From positions 1-11,026 of the forward strand of contig CABSLJ010000075.1 in NCBI GenBank assembly GCA_902478455.1: 11,026 bases of DNA, written 5' to 3'. The stretch is from an uncultured Oscillospiraceae bacterium (lineage in GTDB: Bacteria > Bacillota > Clostridia > Oscillospirales > Acutalibacteraceae). Position 1 is the stretch's first letter; every line of letters begins with the position of its first letter. Below are positions 7,233-11,026 of this stretch, piece by piece. Position numbers and translations under genes: made by a program. The notes under the pieces were generated by a model. It was given only the letters and a program-made list of their open reading frames with translations. It ran no database searches and was not told the DNA's origin.

Positions 7233-8930
7233 CTACAGCATACTGCCGCCGAACATGGCGGAATCGGCGGAACGCTTGTAAAGCCCGAGCACGCCCCCCT
7301 CCTTGGGGGTTGGGGGCGTAAAGCGCGCGCGGCGCTCTTTGAGAAGCTCCTCCGCCTCCTGAGAAGAGAGGGGCCTCTCCCTGGTGCCGACGAGGTTGAT
7401 GGAACGGGAGGGAATGTCGATCGAGAGGAGATCTCCCTCCTCGATCAGAGCGATGTTGCCCCCCTCGGCGGCCTCAGGGGTGACGTGCCCGATGGCGGGG
7501 CCGCGGGTCGCGCCGGAGAAGCGGCCGTCGGTCACCAGGGCGACCGAGGAGATCAGGCGGGCGTCTGAGGCGATGGCCTCGGTGGTGTAGAACATCTCGG
7601 GCATGCCCGAGCCCTTGGGACCGTTGTAGCGGATGACGAGCACATCGCCCTCCTGAATTGCGCCGCTCGTGACGGCGCTTCTCGCGGCGATTTCGTCGTC
7701 AAACACGCGCGCGGGACCGGTGTGGCGGAGCATTTCGGGCGCGATGGCCGAATGCTTGGTCACGGCGCCGCCCTCGGCGATGTTGCCCGTCAGCACGGCG
7801 ATGGAACCGCCCGTGCGGATGGGACTGGCGAGGGGATGGATGATCTCCTCCGCCCTGACGCCGAAGCGTTCGAGATAGCGGCGGTTGTAGGCGATGCGCC
7901 CGGCCCCCTCCTCGAGGTTCTGGCCCACGGTTTTGCCCGTGCAGGTCATCGCGTCGAGCTTGAGGAAATCCCGGAGCTCCAGAAGGAGGGCGGGCAGGCC
8001 GCCGGCGTACCAGAAATATTCGGCGGAGAAGCGGCCGGCGGGCCGGATGTCGCACAGATAGGGGACCGAACGGCCGATGCGGTCGAACTGGGCGGGGCCG
8101 AAATCGACGCCCGCCTCCCGGGCGATGACCGGCATATGTAAAAGGGCGTTGGTCGAGCCGGAGATGGCGGCGTGGACCACAGCGGCGTTGTAGAAGGCGT
8201 CGGGGGTGAGAATGTCGCGCGAGGTGACGCCCTTCTTTACCAGGGAGAGCACGGCCTTTCCGGCCTCGCGGGCGAGGAAGGCGGTCTCCTTGAAGACGAA
8301 GGGGGAGAGGGCGGAAAAGGGCAGCGCCAAACCGAGCGCCTCGGCCATGACCTGCATGGTGCAGGCGGTGCCCATGAACTGGCAGGCGCCGCAGGTGGTG
8401 CAGGCGCGCTTTTTGCAGTCGAAAAGGGAGGTCTTGTCGATCTCTCCGCGGTCGTATTGGGAATGGTAAGCGCCGATCTGCTCGAGGGTCAGGCCGGAAC
8501 TGCCTTCCAGCATGACGCCGCCGGGGACGACGACCGTGGGAAGGGCGAGCCGCGCCGCCGCCACAAGGTGGGCGGGGAGGGCTTTGTCGCACGAGGAGAG
8601 GAAGAGCATGCCGTCGGGAATGTTGACCTTGCAGTGGATTTCATTCATCGCGGCGATGATGTCGCGCGAGAGCAGGGAATAGCTCATGCCCTCGTGCCCC
8701 TGGGCGATGCCGTCGCAAATATCGGTCACGGTGAAGCGGGAGGGCTTGCCCCCGCCGTACATGACCCCTTTTTCGGCCTCGTCCGCCAGCTGTCCCAGGC
8801 CGAAGCTGCCCGGATGGCTGGCTCCCTCCGTGGTCTCGATGAGGATGTGCGGCCGGAGAAGGTCGCTTTCGTCCCAGTCCATGCCCATGCGCAGGGCCTC
8901 GATCTCAGGCGCTTTTTGATTGATGTCCAT
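7233..8930 (-). CDS. IlvD/Edd-family dehydratase (probable sugar-acid dehydratase)
   Basis: Probable iron-sulfur dehydratase removing water from a sugar acid to give a 2-keto-3-deoxy acid, 565 aa, usual family length. Recognisable blocks: TDICDGIAQGHEGM (69-82), SSCDKALPAHL (112-122, with cluster-ligand Cys114), CTTCGACQFMGTACTM (177-192, with expected ligand Cys183), and the C-terminal VTDGRFSGATRGPAIGHVTPEA block (about 465-486) with the conserved FSG. The N-terminal TPCNxH motif that supplies another cluster Cys in dihydroxy-acid and arabinonate dehydratases is replaced by TTEGASHPGS (33-42), which resembles the YjhG/YagF xylonate dehydratase branch as I recall it. Local context (aldolase upstream, no branched-chain amino acid genes) favours sugar-acid catabolism over valine/isoleucine synthesis. 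ATG 8930 has AAAGGAGG at 6 nt, the best ribosome site in the window. Confidence 0.92.
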   Translation of the reverse strand: MDINQKAPEIEALRMGMDWDESDLLRPHILIETTEGASHPGSFGLGQLADEAEKGVMYGGGKPSRFTVTDICDGIAQGHEGMSYSLLSRDIIAAMNEIHCKVNIPDGMLFLSSCDKALPAHLVAAARLALPTVVVPGGVMLEGSSGLTLEQIGAYHSQYDRGEIDKTSLFDCKKRACTTCGACQFMGTACTMQVMAEALGLALPFSALSPFVFKETAFLAREAGKAVLSLVKKGVTSRDILTPDAFYNAAVVHAAISGSTNALLHMPVIAREAGVDFGPAQFDRIGRSVPYLCDIRPAGRFSAEYFWYAGGLPALLLELRDFLKLDAMTCTGKTVGQNLEEGAGRIAYNRRYLERFGVRAEEIIHPLASPIRTGGSIAVLTGNIAEGGAVTKHSAIAPEMLRHTGPARVFDDEIAARSAVTSGAIQEGDVLVIRYNGPKGSGMPEMFYTTEAIASDARLISSVALVTDGRFSGATRGPAIGHVTPEAAEGGNIALIEEGDLLSIDIPSRSINLVGTRERPLSSQEAEELLKERRARFTPPTPKEGGVLGLYKRSADSAMFGGSML

Positions 8931-8946
8931 GGAATACCTCCTTTCT

Positions 8947-8970
8947 TCCCGGCGCTTAGATCAGCCGGGA
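8947..8970 (-). repeat. Intercistronic hairpin before the dehydratase
   Basis: TCCCGGC (8947-8953) pairs with GCCGGGA (8964-8970) around a 10-nt loop, in the 49-bp gap between aldolase and dehydratase. It lies immediately upstream of the dehydratase Shine-Dalgarno and has no T-run. It is probably an mRNA stability or coupling element, or chance. Confidence 0.4.
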
Positions 8971-8979
8971 GGAGCGGGT

Positions 8980-9750
8980 TTAGCCGCGCAGCACGTCCCG
9001 CGCGGTGGTGACGGCCTCTTTGAGACCGTCCTTCAGGAAGACGGTGTCGATGCCCAGCGCCAGGAAGAGGTAGCCGTCCTCAATGTTCTGACGGACGTTT
9101 TCGGCGTTGGGGAGGACGTTGTGCATGCCGGGGGCCTTGTGATGGCGCTTGCAGGCCTCCAGCACCTTTTTGCAGCCCTCGGTCACAAGCGGATGGGAGG
9201 TCTGGCCGGGCACGCCGTAGGAGCCGCTCATGTCGTACGGTCCGATGAAGATGCCGTCCACGCCTTCGACGTCGAGGATGGCGTCGATATTCTCGACCGC
9301 TTCCTTGCTTTCGATCATCACGATCACGGCGATTTCCTCATTGGCGGTTTTGACGTACTCGTCGAAGTCCTCGCCCCATTCGTTGGGCCGGCAGAAGGCG
9401 TAGCCGCGGATGCCTTCGGGCGGATACTTGGCGGCGGCCACCGCTCTGCGGGCGTCCTCCGCGTTGTTGACCAGGGGGACGATGACGCCGGCGGCGCCGC
9501 AGTCGAGCACGCGGCGGATGGCCATGGTGTCGTTTTCCACAACGCGGGCCATGGGGGCGGTGCCGGTGTTTTTGAAGCCGCGGAAAATGTCGGCCACCTT
9601 GTCCATGGTGATCTCGGTGTGCTCAAGATCGATGGCGGCCCAGTCGAAGCCCTGGCGGGCCATGAGCTCGGCGACGGTGGGAGAGCCGATTTGAATCCAG
9701 GTGCCGAGGCACACCTTGCCCTCTTTCAGCATTGCTTTGATGTTCTTCAT
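8980..9750 (-). CDS. HpcH/HpaI-family aldolase (class II 2-keto-3-deoxy acid aldolase-like)
   Basis: Predicted metal-dependent aldolase cleaving a 2-keto-3-deoxy (or 4-hydroxy-2-keto) acid to pyruvate or a related keto acid plus an aldehyde, 256 aa. Family features: GTWIQIGSPTVAEL (16-29), AIDLEHTEI (39-47, with His44), ARVVEND (68-74, with Arg69 where the family has RxxxND), KYPPEGIRGYAF (108-119), VMIESKEA with metal ligand Glu147, and FIGPYDMSGSYG with metal ligand Asp173. The last block is a textbook HpcH signature. The start is taken as ATG 9750: the GGAGG at 9761-9765 is 10 nt from it but only 1 nt from the upstream ATG 9759. It is the first gene of the cassette, behind a leader of about 238 nt. 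It fits directly after the dehydratase in a Dahms-type route; the exact chain length of its substrate is unknown. Confidence 0.93.
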   Translation of the reverse strand: MKNIKAMLKEGKVCLGTWIQIGSPTVAELMARQGFDWAAIDLEHTEITMDKVADIFRGFKNTGTAPMARVVENDTMAIRRVLDCGAAGVIVPLVNNAEDARRAVAAAKYPPEGIRGYAFCRPNEWGEDFDEYVKTANEEIAVIVMIESKEAVENIDAILDVEGVDGIFIGPYDMSGSYGVPGQTSHPLVTEGCKKVLEACKRHHKAPGMHNVLPNAENVRQNIEDGYLFLALGIDTVFLKDGLKEAVTTARDVLRG

Positions 9751-9760
9751 GATTGTCATG

Positions 9761-9765
9761 CCTCC
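9761..9765 (-). promoter_or_regulatory. Ribosome-binding site deciding the aldolase start
   Basis: GGAGG on the minus strand ends 1 nt before ATG 9759 and 10 nt before ATG 9750. A ribosome positioned here cannot readily use the nearer ATG, so the start is set at 9750 and the protein begins MKNIKAML. Confidence 0.65.
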
Positions 9766-9808
9766 GTTTTTCCTTGTGAAAGAATGCGTTTCAGGGTGAA
9801 ATAGTAAT

Positions 9809-9828
9809 CATCCGTTTGCCGACGGATG
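9809..9828 (-). repeat. Hairpin in the aldolase-operon leader
   Basis: CATCCGT (9809-9815) and ACGGATG (9822-9828) form a perfect 7-bp stem around a 6-nt loop, 43-62 nt upstream of the Shine-Dalgarno. With no T-run it is not a terminator. A role in leader structure is possible. Confidence 0.4.
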
Positions 9829-9942
9829 GAGGAAACGAAAGAGCAAGTAATATTAGTAATGAAATTGCGTTAATCGATGCGAGAGAAAATCCTTTGCGGA
9901 AACGGGAGAAATCACTTGCCAAAACGCTGAAGGATCAGACGA

Positions 9943-9958
9943 ATTCCCATGCGGGAAT
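9943..9958 (-). repeat. Short hairpin early in the aldolase-operon leader
   Basis: ATTCCC (9943-9948) and GGGAAT (9953-9958) form a perfect 6-bp stem with a 4-nt loop, 9 bp from the palindrome at 9967-9984. It may belong to the leader fold or be chance. Confidence 0.3.
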
Positions 9959-9966
9959 GGGTGAAG

Positions 9967-9984
9967 TCTACAATCTATTGTAGA
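9967..9984. promoter_or_regulatory. Perfect 18-bp palindrome, candidate repressor operator of the catabolic cassette
   Basis: TCTACAAT-CT-ATTGTAGA is a perfect inverted repeat. Its edge is 10 bp downstream of the leftward -10 box (9995-10000), so it covers roughly +4 to +21 of the predicted transcript. That is the classic place for a repressor roadblock. Symmetry and size suit a dimeric regulator such as a GntR-family protein, but no GntR gene is in the window. The DeoR-type regulator is the only candidate seen. It could instead act as a short RNA hairpin at the 5' end of the transcript. Confidence 0.6.
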
Positions 9985-9994
9985 TTCCTCTTAC

Positions 9995-10023
9995 ATTATA
10001 ACAAAAAAAATTAATTTTTCCAG
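9995..10023 (-). promoter_or_regulatory. Promoter of the catabolic cassette
   Basis: The minus strand has a perfect -10 box TATAAT (10000-9995). At 17 bp spacing the -35 position reads CTGGAA (10023-10018), only a 3/6 match, so the promoter may need an activator. The spacer is very A/T-rich. The predicted start near 9988 gives a leader of about 238 nt before the aldolase. Confidence 0.6.
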
Positions 10024-10075
10024 TGCTAAAGGCCCTGATATAAAAATAAATTTCCGCCGAAGCAAGGGGGAAAAA

Positions 10076-10096
10076 TTTCAAAAAATATTTTTGAAA
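10076..10096. promoter_or_regulatory. AT-rich palindrome beside the rightward promoter
   Basis: TTTCAAAAA (10076-10084) and TTTTTGAAA (10088-10096) are perfect 9-bp arms around ATA. The element sits 6 bp upstream of the rightward -35 position, where it could be an operator, an UP-element-like contact or a bent-DNA site. Being A/T-only apart from one C and one G, it could also be partly compositional. Confidence 0.4.
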
Positions 10097-10102
10097 AAAG
10101 GC

Positions 10103-10131
10103 TAGCAAAAAGAAAGATATTGCGCTATAAT
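10103..10131 (+). promoter_or_regulatory. Promoter of the second DegT gene
   Basis: A perfect -10 box TATAAT lies at 10126-10131, with a weak -35 TAGCAA (10103-10108) at 17 bp and A-tracts just upstream. Transcription should start near 10138, giving a leader of about 123 nt before ATG 10261. Confidence 0.6.
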
Positions 10132-10198
10132 AGTAATCAACATAGGAAATACACCTTTTTATTAGTAGTAATAGGAGGGCGGAACCACCGGGTCCATT

Positions 10199-10224
10199 AC
10201 AGCGGTTTCTGTTTCAACCGTTGT
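10199..10224 (+). repeat. Leader hairpin upstream of the second DegT gene
   Basis: ACAGCGGTT (10199-10207) pairs with AACCGTTGT (10216-10224): 9 bp including one G-U, loop of 8 nt. It lies 21 nt before the AAAGGAG ribosome site and has no T-run. An SD-like AGGAGGG at about 10173-10179 earlier in the leader has no start codon at a usable distance. A translational or stability role is possible. Confidence 0.4.
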
Positions 10225-10260
10225 ATGATGCTTAATACATAGGTAAAGGAGAAGGTAACC

Positions 10261-10998
10261 ATGGTCAAAAACATGAAGGGCGACGCTTCGGGCAGAGGCA
10301 TTTCCGAAGGCTTTAAAATTTGCTCCCCTGCGCGTCAGCATCCCTACACCGAAGAGGAGATCGCGGCTGTCGTCAATGTTATGAGAAACGTTGACTGCCA
10401 GACGCAGGGCGACAACCTTGCCAGATTCGAAGAGGCTTTCAAGGAGTTCACCGGCGCCAACTACGCGTTCGCTGTGGACAACGCTACCAACGCTCTGTAT
10501 CTTTCGGCGGTTCTCTGCCGCATCCAGCCGGGCGATGAGGTCATTGTTCCCGCTTACACCTTCTGCGCTTCCGCCATCCCGTTTGCTAAGAATGGCGCCA
10601 AGCTTGTCTGGGCCGACATTGATCCCGTGTCCTGGACCATTGATCCCGCCGATGTGGAGAAGAAGATTACCGACAAGACCAAGGCGATCGTCGTCGTTCA
10701 CCTGCTCGGCATGCCCGCCGACGTGGAGAAGATCTGCGAAATTGCCAAGAAGCACAACCTCAAGGTTGTGGAAGACTGCGCGCAGGCGCTTGACTGCCGC
10801 ATTCACGGCCAGCACGTCGGCACCTTTGGCGACTTCGGCTGCTTCAGCTTCCACGGCGCCAAGACCATGACCACCCTGGGTGAGGGCGGCATGCTTCTTG
10901 TTAAGAGCGAGGCCGACGCTGCCCTGACCCCCGGCATCCGCCACAACGGCTGCTGCAGCTGGAACTTTGAGCGCGACCGTTACTGGGTGCCCGCAATG
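10261..10998 (+). CDS. Second DegT/DnrJ/EryC1-family PLP-dependent aminotransferase, C-terminus missing
   Basis: N-terminal 246 codons of a DegT-family aminotransferase; intact members run about 380-440 aa. The cofactor motifs are all inside the preserved part: VDNATNALYLSA (72-83), VVEDCAQALD (169-178, with Asp172 and Gln175), and SFHGAKTMTTLGEGG (196-210) with the expected Schiff-base Lys201. It starts about 15-20 residues further upstream of the fold than the minus-strand paralogue. ATG 10261 has AAAGGAG 9 nt before it. It diverges from the catabolic cassette across a 0.5 kb regulatory region. The two DegT proteins align readily through the PLP domain but differ around the substrate loop (CFSFHGAK against TFSFHTWK), so different substrates are likely. 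The reading frame continues to the window end only through adapter sequence; the last genomic codon is Met246. Confidence 0.9.
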
Positions 10999-11026
10999 CT
11001 GTCTCTTATACACATCTCCGAGCCCA
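10999..11026. other. Illumina Nextera (Tn5 mosaic end) adapter, not genomic
   Basis: Bases 10999-11017 are exactly the Tn5 mosaic-end complement CTGTCTCTTATACACATCT, and 11018-11026 (CCGAGCCCA) continue as the Nextera read-2 adapter. Read through, it gives the tell-tale peptides LSLIHISEP (plus) and MYKRQ (minus). The genomic sequence stops at 10998. Confidence 0.97.

Larger units (their letters stand above)
9760..10260. other. Divergent regulatory region between the catabolic cassette and the second DegT gene
   Basis: A gene-free stretch of 501 bp, strongly AT-rich at 9985-10140. It contains outward-facing promoters (-10 boxes at 9995-10000 leftward and 10126-10131 rightward), palindromes at 9967-9984 and 10076-10096, hairpins at 9809-9828, 9943-9958 and 10199-10224, and four copies of TAGTAAT. 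Long leaders result on both sides: about 238 nt leftward and about 123 nt rightward. I recognise no known riboswitch or T-box in either leader. Confidence 0.7.

Noticed and set aside
9760..9988. T-box or known riboswitch in the long aldolase-operon leader
   Set aside because: No T-box consensus, specifier loop or terminator/antiterminator pair could be recognised by eye.
10225..10242. Five-codon leader peptide MMLNT before the second DegT gene
   Set aside because: No ribosome site at proper spacing and no codon run suggesting attenuation.
10162..11013. Long minus-strand open frame (283 codons) opposite the second DegT gene
   Set aside because: It starts inside the Nextera adapter (MYKRQ), has no ribosome site, and its protein is an Ala/Val/Gly-rich shadow of the real plus-strand gene.

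Overview
The window looks like a contig end from a Gram-positive, Clostridia-type bacterium. This is an inference from four things: purine-rich Shine-Dalgarno sites before nearly every gene, consensus sigma-A promoters, an LplB/LplC-type sugar ABC transporter with no ATPase gene of its own, and gut-Firmicute-like protein families. The sequence probably comes from a short-read or metagenome assembly, because its last 28 bases (10999-11026) are Illumina Nextera transposase adapter rather than genome.

Layout. (1) Bases 1-4433, minus strand: a near-consensus promoter (4355-4382) reads into a DeoR-family regulator, then two carbohydrate ABC permeases and a solute-binding lipoprotein whose 3' end lies beyond base 1. 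(2) Bases 4537-9765, minus strand: a GC-richer four-gene catabolic cassette, transcribed in the order HpcH/HpaI aldolase, IlvD/Edd dehydratase, D-2-hydroxyacid dehydrogenase, DegT-family PLP aminotransferase. It ends in a strong intrinsic terminator (4537-4573). (3) Bases 9760-10260: a 0.5 kb divergent regulatory region with a TATAAT box facing each way, an 18-bp palindrome just downstream of the leftward -10 box, an AT-rich palindrome beside the rightward promoter, and hairpins in both leaders. (4) Bases 10261-10998, plus strand: the N-terminal 246 codons of a second DegT aminotransferase, cut by the contig end.

Working model (inference). The transporter imports a sugar-like compound. A dehydratase and aldolase of the Dahms/Entner-Doudoroff kind would convert a sugar acid to a 2-keto-3-deoxy acid, then to pyruvate plus an aldehyde. 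The dehydrogenase and aminotransferases would handle a keto/hydroxy or amino group, so an amino-sugar or amino-polyol derived substrate is possible. No kinase, isomerase or sugar oxidase is visible, so the substrate cannot be named. The transporter promoter region and the cassette promoter both carry a TACAA-N4-TTGTA palindrome, which suggests shared control.

I saw no rRNA, tRNA, CRISPR array, insertion sequence or phage gene.
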